A stretch of 64,000 bases of DNA, from positions 124,001 to 188,000 of the forward strand of contig JAHDVF020001501.1 of assembly GCA_022606425.2 (NCBI GenBank). Reading direction: 5' to 3'. The notes under the pieces are model-generated. The model had not been told where the DNA came from. It was given only the letters and a program-made list of their open reading frames with translations, and did no database searches. Each line of letters starts with the position of its first letter. The first letter of the stretch is position 1. The DNA comes from Lepidostoma basale. Its lineage: Eukaryota > Arthropoda > Insecta > Trichoptera > Lepidostomatidae. The translations under genes were made by a program, and so were the position numbers. Shown piece after piece: positions 1 to 9,784 of this stretch.

Positions 1-215
1 TGGCACATATTACTTTGTGCCATAGATAGAGAGAAGACGAATGGCGAGCTTCCGTCGCCATAAAACTGGATACACCCAGCTAAGGGAAGGTAACCTCGAC
101 AGAAAATCCTCCAGAGAAAGCAAGGGGATACCACTCTGGATATTTTTCACCAAGTCATCACCATTAAAGGGTGATAGTCAACGATAGACAGGACACAGAA
201 AGAAGAAGAAGAAAA
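1..215 (+). mobile_element. 3' end of an RTE-like LINE (GAA-tailed)
   Basis: The stretch contains a CTAAGGGAA / GAAAATCC block also found at 36350-36476 and finishes in an AGAAGAAGAAGAA run followed by TA repeats. RTE-clade elements commonly end in short tandem repeats. No reading frame survives, so this is 3' untranslated sequence of a truncated copy. Confidence 0.45.
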
Positions 216-238
216 AAATATATATAATAATGACTTAC

Positions 239-398
239 CATCCGGTACATCTAAAGGTACTCCGAGGTTGAGCTGTCTGAGGCGGGCCAGGGCCGCCTGG
301 CGTAGGGCGCGGCGCTCCGCTTCGGCCAGGCCCTGCAACTGGGCGCCAGCCAGCACCAACTGGTGCCCGCCTGACCCGTCGGACCACGTGCAGCTGCC
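239..398 (-). CDS. Internal coding exon of the large host gene (possible RhoGAP-family protein)
   Basis: On the minus strand a pyrimidine-rich tract ending TGTGTCCAG directly precedes the exon (AG at 400-399), and a GGTAAGTCATT donor follows it (GT at 238-237). The 160-bp exon starts in phase 0 and leaves one extra base. It encodes about 53 residues beginning GSCTW, then a helix rich in Ala, Arg and Leu (AEAERRALRQAALARLRQLN), then LGVPLDVPDG. GC content and codon use contrast sharply with the surrounding AT-rich repeats. Phase 0 at its start matches the phase-0 end of the exon at 28183, so the two are probably consecutive exons of one gene, giving a PQ-GSCTW junction. The helix followed by a LNLGV-type strand loosely recalls the lead-in of some Rho GTPase-activating proteins. 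That is recognition by eye only, and the domain itself would lie outside the window. Confidence 0.7.
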
Positions 399-419
399 CT
401 GGACACAAAAAGAAATCAG

Positions 420-889
420 TACTGGACACACAGTTCAATTTGGCAGACCAATCAAGAGGTAAACACTCTTGGTACCGATAAAAACAAATTGTGAAATTTT
501 CAGCGAAATCGGTCCAGTAGTTTTTATGTTTATAAAGAACACACATGCGAATATTGCCTATTATTAGTATTAACCTTAATTTAACTTTAATCAATGAACA
601 AACTAACATATATTCATCCCCACTCCTAAATGCAGTTCCGATATATAATTAGATTCAAAGAACTCTTGATTCTGCACTGTATTTATTTCACATTTCAGAT
701 GCAGAAGAGAAGAACACATCGATTTAGTCTACGCACAAAGGATGGCGATTTTATTTTATATATAATACTTTTCTATTTTATACATAATCATTTGTCACCT
801 TGAAATATGTAAAATCATTTGTAAAGAATTTGTAAAAATATGTTTTTCTTAGAAACACTTTATTTCGTCCTACCTCAAATAACTTATTT
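420..889. other. AT-rich intronic sequence without a clear feature
   Basis: Only a short AAATCGGTCCAGTAG block at about 503-520 is recognisable. This motif is widely dispersed in insect genomes within decayed transposons, and a similar one lies at 19340-19365. Nothing else was seen. Confidence 0.3.
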
Positions 890-1760
890 TTGATTTATAT
901 AATATCATCTAGTATCCCCTAACTATTTAATCATTGTCATAATTTTTTTTATCGAATTCCAAGAAGCACTTTCCAATAGTTCTGGATCTACCCAAATAAT
1001 TCTTTGTTAAAAATGTATAAAGTCACATCAATTTTCGTTAATTACTCGTACCATATTCTGCTCTATTTACTAACTAACTAACTAACTAACCATCACGCCG
1101 TCTCCCCGAAGGGGTAGGCAGAAAGAATGGACTGCCACACCTTTCTTTCCTGGCATATTTCTCTCGCTTCCTCAACATTCATACATCGTGTCATGCACGC
1201 GCGTCGATTTCTCTGACTCCTCACATGGCCGACATTCAATATTTGATTTATTTGATGGTGCCACGTTTTCCTCGGTCTTCCTCTATTTCTGGTTCCATTT
1301 ACATCATTAACATATAATTTTTTTACCATTCTTTCTTCATTCATTCTTTCCATATGTTCAAACCATCTTAATGATCCTTTCATTATTTTGTTCATGACAC
1401 CATCATTCGCACCGCATTCACTTCTTATATTTTCATTCGACACTCTATCATACACAGAATATCCACACATTCGTCTAAGAGATCTCATTTCTACTGCATT
1501 TATTCTACTTTCATCCTTCCTTTGCCAGTTCCATGCTTCGCTTCCATACATAAGGGTCGGTAGAAGAACACCATTGTGCACTGCCATTCTAGCTTTTTTG
1601 GATAGGTTTTTGTTTGCGATGACAACTTTAAGTGCACCATTCACTTTACTATTTACTAGTGCTCTATTTACTAGTGTATATAAACTGCAACGAGTTGAAG
1701 TTTCGAAACATGTCATTCCCATAAAATATAATAAAACTTCTAGAAAACTAACGTTTTCAT
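890..1760. repeat. F1-type palindromic element, split by a LINE insertion
   Basis: Positions 890-1072 match, in the opposite orientation, the interior of the complete F1 copy at 58681-59102. Positions 1661-1755 match its right arm, ending GAAACATGTC...AAACTTCTAG. The LINE fragment at 1073-1660 separates the two halves. Confidence 0.7.
1073..1660 (-). mobile_element. TTAG-tailed RTE-like LINE, 3' fragment with target-site duplication
   Basis: Read on the minus strand this encodes the C-terminal tail of the family: VKNGALKV-like, YGSEAWNW, RSLRRMCGYSVYDRVSNENIR, WFEHMERM, GRPRKTWHHQINQILNVGH, RACMTRCMNVEEAREICQ, then SAYPFGETA and a stop. After that come 3' repeats of TTAG at 1073-1090. The frame is open for about 190 codons. 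A 13-bp direct repeat GCTCTATTTACTA flanks it at 1060-1072 and 1661-1673, as expected for target-primed reverse transcription of a 5'-truncated copy. Confidence 0.9.
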
Positions 1761-1869
1761 TCGTATTAACCTATTATCTATTATTTATATTGCTGAATAT
1801 TTTCTGGGAGATTAATGATATTATTGAAAAAATACATAAGTCACCTTGTGAAAAACATTACAAAATGTT

Positions 1870-2335
1870 ATGATTTTACTGAAATCTCTTGATGGAAGTT
1901 CATTTTAAATAAACTATCGGGCGTCTCCCCGAAGGGGTAAGTAAGTACAGTTCTTTCCTTACATACTTCTTTCGATTCCTCGACATTCATACATCGTGTC
2001 ATGCACCCACGTCGATTTCTCCGACTCACTCACATGGCTGACATATTCGATTTATTTTATCGTGCCATATTTTCCCCGGTCTTCCTCTATTTTAAGTTCC
2101 ATTTACATTGTTAACATATACTTTTTTTACCATTCTTTCTTCATTCATTCTTTCCACGTGTCCAAACCATTATACAATTAAAAAAAAAAGTTTTTTTAAT
2201 AAATACTTTCACTTTGTCATTATTTCGACCGGTTCGTAGATGCCACATAGCCTGGGGAAACCGGTCGCTGTCGAAATAAAGTCAAAATGGATGAAGTTAT
2301 TAAGAAAACATCGTTTCATTTTAGTATTAATAACA
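1870..2335. repeat. F2-type palindromic repeat split by a LINE fragment
   Basis: The left part, GAAATCTCTTGATGGAAG at 1881, and the right part at 2191-2335, carrying GAAACCGGTCGCTGTCG, match the two arms of the intact F2 copy at 30075-30262. The LINE fragment at 1914-2184 lies between them. Confidence 0.6.
1914..2184 (-). mobile_element. TTAG-tailed LINE, short decayed fragment
   Basis: GCGTCTCCCCGAAGGGGTA near 1920 is the complement of the family's 3' end. The fragment runs upstream through the MNVEE and RGRPRKT region with several changes and stops near the HMERM codons. The TTAG repeats are missing. Confidence 0.7.
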
Positions 2336-2348
2336 AAATGCGATAAAA

Positions 2349-2385
2349 CACTTGATAATGCCATATAAAGAGAAACGTTGTCACT
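2349..2385 (+). ncRNA. Decayed hammerhead-like motif (F1-related)
   Basis: TTGATAATGCC at 2352-2362, then GAAACGTTGTC at 2372-2382, reproduces the core order seen in the F1 palindromes. The second strand of stem II is lost, so it is unlikely to fold. Confidence 0.3.
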
Positions 2386-2559
2386 CTTTTAAATGCATTA
2401 AAAATGGAGAATAAATTAAATGTTTTAGTATTGAATATTAATGAAAGAATTATATTTTTAAAAGTGTTCCATAAGATCAAATGGGAGTTATATTTTTCGC
2501 CTTGCAGCAAGTTTATACATACATTTTTAAATGAATATTTTATTTTCCGAACTACAGTA

Positions 2560-2815
2560 CCGGAATATAAAACGGAGACCACCAGACCACACAGTAAATA
2601 GAGTTTTGTCTGTGAATCTTCCTCGTCAACCATCCAGAGGAATACCTAGGAACACGTGGATGATTCAGTGCAATAGCGTCTTGCAGAGAAATGGCTTGAG
2701 TGAGGACGATACTCAGAACCGTGCGAGGTACAGCCTGAGATTGAGAAGAGCCGACCCCAACAGTCAATACAGACGATGAGTTGGGGTAGCGCCAGGACGA
2801 AGAAGAAGAAGATTT
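2560..2815 (+). mobile_element. RTE-like LINE 3' fragment (GAA tail)
   Basis: A 60-codon frame ends DDTQNRARYSLRLRRADPN and a TGA, followed by GACGAAGAAGAAGAAG. GIPRNTWMIQCN corresponds to the GRPxxxW stretch found near the C-terminus of the other RTE-like fragments here. Confidence 0.65.
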
Positions 2816-2824
2816 TATTTTTCA

Positions 2825-3511
2825 AACTATAAAGTGAAACTGACTGTAGGCCGAACGCAACATCAGATGAGAGTAGTGATGTCAGGAGTTCCACTAAAGA
2901 ACATCAAGGAGTATGTCTACCTCGGGAGCAAAATAACATGGGACGGTCGGTCTAAGAGCGAGGTCGACAGCCGTATAAATCAGGCTAGGCTTGCATTTAA
3001 TAAAATGTCGAAAATAATAGAATCGAATAATATAGACCTAAAACTGAGAATACTCCTCATCAAAACCTATGTATGGAGTATCTTGATGTACGGCTGCGAG
3101 ACATGGTGCCTATCCGAAGGAGATAAACGGAGACTTGAGGCTTTTGAGATGTGGTCCTATAGAAGACTATTATGAATTTCCTGGAGAGACCACATCACAA
3201 ATGAGGAGGTTCTCCAAAGAATCGAAGGAAAAAGGCAGCTGCTCAGGACGTTGTCCGAAAGGCGTGCAAGATGGATCGGCCATGTAATACAACAAGAAGG
3301 CCTCTTGCATGCCATAATGGAGGGTATAACCGAGGGGACAAACTCAAGGGGACGCCCACGCCGAGAGTACCTGGAGGACCTGTTGGTGGACGTGCGCTGC
3401 TCATCATATGCAGATTTCAAAAGAGCCGCACACGACAGGGAAGAATGTAAGAGAAACATAGAGGAAATTGCTGCAAACTAATCCCAGGATTGAAACCAGA
3501 GAAGAAGAAAG
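2825..3511 (+). pseudogene. RTE-like reverse transcriptase C-terminal pseudogene
   Basis: The translation shows the post-catalytic part of an RTE-clade RT: YVYLGSKITWDGR, then WSILMYGCETWCL, LEAFEMWSYRRLL, RRARWIGHVIQQEG, and SRGRPRREYLEDLLVDV, ending at a stop near 3480 and an AGAAGAAGAAAG tail. One in-frame TGA at about 3173 breaks it. The related copy at 39828-40210 reads GGG there, so the stop is a point mutation. The catalytic domain and endonuclease are absent. Confidence 0.85.
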
Positions 3512-3546
3512 CGAAACATGTCGTTTATAATATAATAAAACTTCTA
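3512..3546 (+). repeat. F1 palindrome arm fragment
   Basis: GCGAAACATGTCGTTTATAA followed by AAAACTTCTAGAAA matches the F1 arm. It directly abuts the GAA tail of the preceding LINE. Confidence 0.6.
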
Positions 3547-3978
3547 GAAATCGGACGTTGACATCAATATTTAAAATGGAGTTAAATCATCGTTAAAGTA
3601 ACAATAAATAAACTTCATTTTTAAAATGCGTGATTTATTTCAAAGCATGCCAAACGATAGTCAATGTTTCATCTCAATCAAACTCAAATTAAAATCATAA
3701 CATATGGACTACTTATTGATAGAAATGTTTATATAAACATTGAAAAAAACATCTTCTTACAAACACGATAAGATCATAACACTGATCGGTAAAGAAATAA
3801 ACCATTTTGTTACAGACATTGAAGTAAAATTGTTTTGAAAATCGAATTGAAAAAAGAGAGCAGGATTTTCAATTACATTAAAGAAAACTTGTAGCTTACA
3901 AATTTAATCGATAGGTGGCGGTTGATAATCAAATTCCAAAAGTGTTACTCGTATATTGTTTTGTTTTATCTTAATAGA
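3547..3978. other. AT-rich sequence, nothing recognised
   Basis: No open frame longer than background, no repeat shared with the rest of the window and no palindrome was seen. Confidence 0.3.
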
Positions 3979-4095
3979 ATCCATATATTGGTGATATTTA
4001 AATGGAATATTTTTATACAACATAATAAAACACAACTTTCTGATTAGAATAAAACAAATATATTTTTATTGACGTTTGAATAATGAATAAGAATG
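3979..4095 (+). repeat. Left copy of a ~117-bp direct repeat
   Basis: CCATATATTGGTGATATT through TTATTGACGTTTGAATA recurs almost unchanged at 4523-4641, on the other side of an RTE-like fragment. Confidence 0.8.
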
Positions 4096-4156
4096 AAAAC
4101 GCCAGTTTTCTAGAAGATTTATTATCATTTATAAGTTGATATATTTCGTCTTGCTA

Positions 4157-4521
4157 GGTCCGTTATCTGTTATATGGGTGGTCTGTTCTGTTATATGGGT
4201 GTGAGACATGGACATTAAAATTAAATACAATGAACCGGTTAGAGGCATTTGAAATGTGGCTTCACCGAAGAATGTTCAGGATCCCACGGACAGACAGAGT
4301 GACGAACACAGAAGTCCTGAATCGTGCAGGAGTAAATAGAGAGCTGCTGATATTAATCAAAGTCCGCAAGATTTCATATCTGGGTCACTCTTGGCTGTGA
4401 GGGAATGGACGGGAATCGGAACTGTGGAGGAGCTATTCCAGACAGCACAGGATAGGGAAGAGTTTACCAGAGTGATTGCCAACGTCGGGGGGACCTGACA
4501 GGGCACTTTAAGAAGAAGAAG
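4157..4521 (+). mobile_element. RTE-like LINE 3' fragment
   Basis: The translation carries LEAFEMWLHRRMFRIPRTD, ELLILIKVRKISYLGHS and a VxNVGGT-like end followed by AAGAAGAAGAAGAATTC. It belongs to the same family as 62674-63071 and 33395-33915, with a short internal deletion after YLGH. Confidence 0.75.
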
Positions 4522-4522
4522 A

Positions 4523-4641
4523 ATTCATATATTGGTGATATTAAAATCGAATATTTTTTATGTAATATAATATAACACAACTTTCTGATTAGAATAAAAG
4601 AAATATATTTTTTATTGACGTTTGAATATTGAATAATATAA
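4523..4641 (+). repeat. Right copy of the ~117-bp direct repeat
   Basis: Near-identical to 3979-4095, with a few substitutions and short indels. Confidence 0.8.
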
Positions 4642-5200
4642 GGAGATATTTACCTATTGATGAAACTAGTACCCTCGTAAATTCTTTTATAGTGTCACGT
4701 TTAGATTATTATAACAGAATGTATACTGGTTTGTCAAATAATCAATTAAGCAGAATAAAAAGCCTATTCAATGCTGCTGCCCGATTGAATATGGGGCAAT
4801 TAAAATAGGAGAGCGAGTAAAATACAAATTGTGTTTTACAGTTTTTTAAGCCTCGACACTAGAGAGCGTCAACGTATTTTTCGGACCTCTGCGTGACACC
4901 CATGCCAACGGAAAGTCAACGTTTACTGCGATCAGAAGAAACAAGTGCAAACAACATAGCAATTCCAGTCAGAGCCAATAAAGCAAGTTTCTATGATCGT
5001 GCTTTCAGCGTTGCGGGTCCGTTGGCGTGGAATTGCCTCCATGTTAGTATTAAGTATGAGGACAGTGACGTTAAATTGAAGAAACTTCTAAAGACTGCAC
5101 TGTTCGGTCAGTCATTTCCTAGTGCGTCCTTGGAGTAATTGATTTTACAAAACGGCGCACTTAAAATATAAGCCATCAAAATAATAATAATAATGTATAT
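4641..5200 (+). pseudogene. CR1/Daphne-like LINE, RT C-terminal remnant
   Basis: Frames with shifts encode FIVSRLDYYNRMYTGL, FNAAARL and, after a gap, ANKASFYDRAFSVAGPLAWN followed by KKLLKTALFGQSFP. These match the order SRLDYC, FNAAARLIRG, RPFAVAGPSAWNSLP and LKTHLF in the better copy at 25599-26134. It ends in AATAATAAT repeats near 5190. Confidence 0.75.
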
Positions 5201-5239
5201 GTTATGAATAATAGGAGACTCGAATGTGCCACAGTGGGA

Positions 5240-5525
5240 CATATCCTGCTGAAATTTATATACCTATAAAATGCCGTGAAACGCCACCTTGCTTGACAAC
5301 AGCAAGACTTCCAGTAAGTCCGACTCCCTGGCATCCTAGAGTGGTCCTCACAATCTCTCGAGTCCTGGACAATGTGATCACTGATCTTACGATCAGGGTC
5401 ATAGCAGACAGGGAGAGGGCGTATGGCGTATCTTTGGCCCCACAAAACTGAGACCTATCAGATAAGGCGAGGTAAGCCCTAACAAAAAACCCTTAACAAG
5501 GTAACGGGAAACTACTCCAGTAACA
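5240..5525 (+). mobile_element. F9 repeat: probable RTE-like 3' UTR
   Basis: CCAGTAAGTCCGACTCCCTG followed by a CCTAGAGTGGTC block, then AACGGGAAACTACTCCAGTA, is shared in order with 36170-36476, where the sequence runs into an AGAAGAAG tail. No coding frame was recognised. Confidence 0.5.
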
Positions 5526-5830
5526 CTCGTGCACTCCCTAGGCCCGTCCCCCGTCCATGCGGGACTTACGTTAAAAAAAAGTATATTTGCAACCAAGGGG
5601 GACCCATACCACATTTAAGCTATGCTACTCTCCCTCGATGTCCCGCCGTACACACATAGCAATACAACAGCAAATGAAAATACACAATTGATACATAAAT
5701 AACATATGTTAGAGAAAGAATAAAAAAGAAACAATGCACAGCAGGAGGCACAGGAGGGAGGGAGGAGACGAAATGCAGGGAGTGCACGAGTGTAGCTGAT
5801 GAAAGGCGCGGCTGCGTCTATAACAGCTTC
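5526..5830 (-). repeat. F8 dispersed repeat, minus copy
   Basis: The complement contains GGGACGGGCCTAGGGAGTGC, TTAACGTAAGTCCC and GCTTAAATGTGGTATGGG, which are the same blocks as at 63490-63785. F8 also occurs at 6695-6905 and as two tandem units at 45422-45840. Confidence 0.6.
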
Positions 5831-5837
5831 GGTTCGG

Positions 5838-6170
5838 TCATATTATTACTACAGTAACACATAACTGCACATAATTGGCATTAGAATCTCGATCACCGGG
5901 GATGCTGCTCCTGGATCGCACTGGTGGGTTTTTCGGCCGACTATCTTGCCGGAAGTCGCCGCCTTGTGTCGTACATCCGCCCCTTTGAGGGGGTGTCGGA
6001 CTCCTCGTTGAGGGAGAGGGGGCACCTTGCGGGGGCCCCGTTCTTTCCTCTTGGATCAATTTTCTTTTTAAATTATACACATTAAAATGTTAGGTTCCCT
6101 GTGTTCCTGTCCCGTGTTTCCATGACTGTTCTCTTTTTACTTAGGATTTTTTTTCATTTCATCATTTCAT
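5838..6170. repeat. GC-rich dispersed repeat segment
   Basis: Positions 6030-6160 recur in inverted orientation at 13430-13545 (the TTGATCCAAGAGGAATGAAC block). An 80-codon frame here is proline and arginine rich, with no recognised domain. I treat it as repeat sequence rather than a gene. Confidence 0.45.
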
Positions 6171-6201
6171 TTCAAGTTTTCTCTCCCATCCCAACACTGT
6201 C

Positions 6202-6650
6202 ACTAACTAACTAACCATCACGCCGTCTCCCCGGAGGGGTAGGCAGAAAGAATGGAACGCCACACTGTTCTGTCCTGACATACTTCTCTCGATTCCTCTA
6301 CATTCATACATCTTGTCATGCACGCACGTCGATTTCTCCGACTCCTCACGTGTCCGACATTCAATATTTGATTGATATGATCGTGCCACGTTTTCCTCGG
6401 CCTTCCTCTATTTCTAGCTCCGTTCACGCCGTTTACATATATACCTTCTTTACCATTCTGTCTTCACTCATTCTTTCCATGTGTCCAAACCATCTTAATG
6501 ACCCTTTCCTTATTTTGTTCATAACACTTTCATTCGCACCACATTCACTTCTTATACTTGCATTTGTCACTCTATCATATACAGATTTGCCACACATTCG
6601 TCTTAGAGATCTCATTTCTACTGCATTTATTCTACTTTCATCCTGTACAT
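6202..6650 (-). mobile_element. TTAG-tailed LINE 3' fragment
   Basis: The 3' end with CTAA repeats lies at 6202-6220. The minus frame reads SRINAVEMRSLRRMCGKSVY, WFGHMERMSEDRMVKKVYM and, after one shift near 6430, NGARNRGRPRKTWHDHINQ to SAYPSGETA. This subfamily (GKSVYDRVTNASIR, SAYPSGETA) also has copies at 43408 and 56650. Confidence 0.85.
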
Positions 6651-6694
6651 CAATTTTATGATAGGCTATAAAATCATGTACCATATTTTCTTTG

Positions 6695-6905
6695 TTTTGT
6701 GAGATTGGGACATAGATTGAAATTAAAGTGGATTAAATGTGGCCTAGATACCCTTTTTGCCTATCGCTTTTTTTTCTGGAATGGTGCAATCTCCACCTGC
6801 GTGGAAGTCCTGCGTAGATGGGGGGCGGGCCTAGAGATTGTTTGGGCGAAGCTGACGAAGGGGCGCCGCTGCGTCTTATAACAGCTTCGGGTAAGCGGCG
6901 GGTAA
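6695..6905 (+). repeat. F8 dispersed repeat, plus copy
   Basis: TTAAATGTGGCCTAGATACC, then GGCGGGCCTAGAGATTG, GCTGACGAAGGGGCGCCGC and TAACAGCTTCGGGTAAGCGG, in the same order as 63600-63785. Confidence 0.6.
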
Positions 6906-7005
6906 CCTCCAGTAACTCCAGTTGTGTGAAATCTTTGTGGCGTGAAAGCATTCGCCATAGAGATCGCCAACGTCGGAGGTATCTGATATGGCACTCAAAA
7001 AAGAT
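6906..7005 (+). mobile_element. RTE-like LINE 3' remnant
   Basis: CATTCGCCATAGAGATCGCC and AACGTCGGAGGTATCTGATA match the extreme C-terminus (VIANVGGT) of the family at 62674-63071. Confidence 0.4.
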
Positions 7006-7570
7006 GATATTATAGGAATCTATTACGTAAATAATATAGATATATTTGCTATTTTATTTCAAACATTCAGAAGAGATATAAAATGATTCATGTGCCATAA
7101 AAATATAAATAAATTTGTAAAAGAGTTTTATTGGTTTCCAATCGTTGTAGCTAGAATTCTCTGAACACAATTTACATCGACTATTTTTATTTGAAAAGCG
7201 AACATCACGTCTGGCAATAGCCGTTACATAACGGGAGCACATGGGTAAGCTCCGGCTGCATCGGATATTCAGCGGTCTGACTCACATGAAAACACATCTC
7301 GAACAACGTATTGCCAATACATCAGGGATTTTTTTTCATCTTCCTAGTCTGTGGGATGGTAAAACCATCCGGGTCCAGCCCACGGCCGGAGATTGCGAAT
7401 GAGAAACGAGATCGAATGTGATTCACGAACGCTGCTGGCCGACGAGTGAAATAATGATTTGACAGAATCAGCTGACCGCCTAAGACGTCGCCATTTTGAA
7501 ATTTCTGACTTAATTATTAGTCTATTGCACGTGGTTGAAAAACTCTGTATTACACGATATCATTTTATTA
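7006..7570. other. Unassigned sequence
   Basis: The segment at about 7370-7420 is somewhat GC-richer, but no frame or shared repeat was identified. Confidence 0.25.
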
Positions 7571-7572
7571 TA

Positions 7573-8079
7573 AAGGTGTTTCTTTAAGAGATACACAACA
7601 CATATTCAAAATGAAAAAAAAAACACATTTAAATAATGTTAATGTCTATGATATTGACTTTATTTAATAGATAATTTTATACCATTATTGTTTAAATATG
7701 ATTTCGGGTAATGTGCGCCACGGCTAGTTCGAATGAAGCGCAATCGTGAAATTCAATTTTCGACAATTGTCGTCTTTGTGGATGCGTATTATCCACTAGA
7801 GTGTACGTGGTGCGAAAATGATCCACGGTCTTCCGAATAACTTGCTTGGATGGACGGTTATGTCGACCGTAAAATGGACCTAGTGCACGATAAGTTTGGC
7901 GAACCGAACCATGATTTTCAAAATAAATTTGCCCAATTTGTAAGCGCTGTTCTGACGTCAGTCTATTCACGGTGAAATGGCAAAACGTACTGACTACAAA
8001 TCAACTGTTAACTGTCAAATTGACAGTCAGTAGAAACATTTTTGCCAGTTTAAAAAACAAACCTCTAAAAAAAACACCC
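7573..8079 (-). mobile_element. Mariner-derived non-autonomous element M1, retaining HTH ORF
   Basis: Terminal inverted repeats (AAGGTGTTTCTTTAAGAGA left; complement of ACCTCTAAAAAAAACACCC right) are flanked by TA. The minus-strand ORF at 7692-7970 (92 codons) begins MNRLTSEQRLQIGQIYFENH and continues VRQTYRALGPFYGRHNRPS and VIRKTVDHF. This is the helix-turn-helix domain (DUF4817 type) found at the N-terminus of one group of Tc1/mariner-like transposases. After THPQRRQLSK the frame jumps to what looks like the transposase C-terminal tail, so the DDE catalytic domain is deleted. M2 and M3 share the same junction. Confidence 0.85.
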
Positions 8080-8081
8080 TA

Positions 8082-8478
8082 TGTATAGTGGCCGTGTAAA
8101 AAAACAAAAATGTACCTATTTTTTCGAGCGCCAAGGTGGTGTAACTCCTTAAGCAATATTGATGCTTTTTATGAAAGCTTTTTATTATAATTTTAAAATA
8201 TGTGATAAGCGAAACAATTTGACGGTGTAATGGCGGGCCAAAGATGAAATGATTATTCTAGGTTTTTCGTCCAGGTATTTTGGCTACTACGCCGAGCGGT
8301 GGGAAGACAAAAGTCTGTAACATTGTTTACTTTGATATTCTCACATTCCTGTAGCTTATTTGACACAATTCCATTTGAAACTTAGCCACCGATCGGCGTT
8401 GGTCACCGCTGGGTCAAATGAAAGTTTACAATCTAGAGTATGGGTGCCCAACATTTGTATACACAAGATCTACTTTTC
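8082..8478. other. Unassigned sequence
   Basis: No frame, palindrome or repeat shared with the rest of the window was recognised. Confidence 0.25.
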
Positions 8479-9215
8479 TTTAACTAACTAAACTAACTAA
8501 CCATCACGCCGTCTCCCCGAAGGGGTAGGCAGAAAGAATGGACTGCCACACCTTTCTTTCCTGACATATTTCTCTCGCTTCCTCAACATTCATACATCGT
8601 GTCATGCACGCGCGTCGATTTCTCTGACTCCTCACATGGCAGACATTCAATATTTGATTTATTTGATCGTGCCACGTTTTCCTCGGTCTTCCTCTATTTC
8701 TGGTACCATTTACATCACTAACATATATTTTTTTTACCATTCTTTCTTCATTCATTCTTTCCATATGTCTTAACCATCTTAACGATCCTTTCATTATTTT
8801 GTTCATGACACCATCATTCGCACCGCATATTTTCACTCGACACTCTATCGTACACAGAATATCCACACATTCGTCTAAGAGATCTCATTTCTACTGCATT
8901 TATTCTACTTTCATCCTTCCTTTGCCAGTTCCATGCTTCGCTTCCATACATAAGGGTCGGTAGAAGAACACCATTGTGCACTGCCATTCTAGCTTTTTTG
9001 GACAGGTTTTTGTTTGCGATGACAACTTTAAGTGCACCATTCACTTTGTTGCCTGCCCCAACCCTTCTTTCAATATCCCTCTCCACTCTCCCATCTCTTG
9101 TAAACATACTACCTAAATACACAAACTCAACTACTTGCTCCAAATTTTCACCATTCGCGCTAATGTTGCAGACTGTCATGGTTTCTTCCTTTTCAAAAAT
9201 CATTATCTTGGACTT
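8479..9215 (-). pseudogene. TTAG-tailed LINE, longest 3' fragment seen
   Basis: CTAA repeats at 8479-8503 mark the 3' end. The minus frames (9203-8814, then 8866-8504 after a small deletion near 8825) encode MIFEKEETMTVCNISANG, LEQVVEFVYLGSMFTRDG, GALKVVIANKNLSKKARMAV, LLPTLMYGSEAWNW and the usual MxRM / GRPRKTW / RACMTRC / SAYPFGETA tail. The YLGS block followed by YGSEAW is typical of the region after the palm domain in RTE-clade reverse transcriptases. The catalytic domain is missing through 5' truncation at about 9215. Confidence 0.88.
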
Positions 9216-9315
9216 ATCTTTTCTTTTCTTTACTTTTCTTTTCTTTTTGTATACAACAGGAAATCGAAAGAAGAATCAAAATTGGCAGCAAAACATTCTT
9301 CTCTCTACCTACTAC

Positions 9316-9770
9316 CAGTCGTCACCTGAGAGTAAGAGAGTTCCAACTAACAAAATTTCACATTTGGCTTTTTTTCGTGAAAAGGATTCTTACTTTATTA
9401 TGTAGACGTTGAACGATCGAAGTGTGGGAGATGCATTTTGGTGGCGATGAGGTTCGCAACCCATCATACCGCGTCTCTCGCGATGGCGAAAAGAGAAGGA
9501 TGGAGTGCCGCATCGATTAAAGTGTGGCAGTCCATTCTTTCTGCCTACCCTTTCGGGGAGACGGCGTGATGGTTAGTTAGTTAGTTAGGATTCTTTCTCA
9601 TCTATAAGTACAATAAAAAAAAACATTTAATAGTATCGTCATTTTGATGTTACGAAAAGAATCAAGTTCCATCTGATCATTCAAAACACACGATTCACTG
9701 AAAAAGGATTTATTTATAGTTAGAACTTTATTATTCCAACTGTCGCCAGAGAAAATTTACATGCTTCTCG
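9316..9770. mobile_element. F10 TA-type MITE, split by an S2 insertion
   Basis: GTCGTCACCTGAGAGTAAGA at 9321 begins the inverted repeat seen in the intact copy at 38115-38500. The interior resumes at 9596 (ACAATAAAAAAAAACATTTA, TAGTATCGTCATTTTGATG), and the element decays after 9760. S2 lies between the two parts. Confidence 0.7.
9392..9587 (+). mobile_element. S2 non-autonomous retroelement with TTAG tail
   Basis: It contains GAACGATCGAAGTGTG, GGTGGCGATGAGGTTCGCAA and CCGCATCG, then the exact 3' end of the TTAG LINE, from GTGGCAGTCCATTCTTTCTG to TTAGTTAGTTAG. An 8-bp direct repeat GGATTCTT flanks it at 9384-9391 and 9588-9595. It has no protein frame. Other copies are at 19792, 25405, 44783 and 53083. 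Confidence 0.8.
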
Positions 9771-9784
9771 TACACGTAGACTGG

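Noticed and set aside
1073..1090. TTAG repeats as telomere-like (TTAGG)n sequence
   Set aside because: The unit is four bases and always sits at the 3' end of LINE or S2 copies, so it is an element tail.
5838..6080. An 80-codon Pro/Arg-rich ORF
   Set aside because: It overlaps a dispersed repeat also present at 13430 and has no recognised domain.
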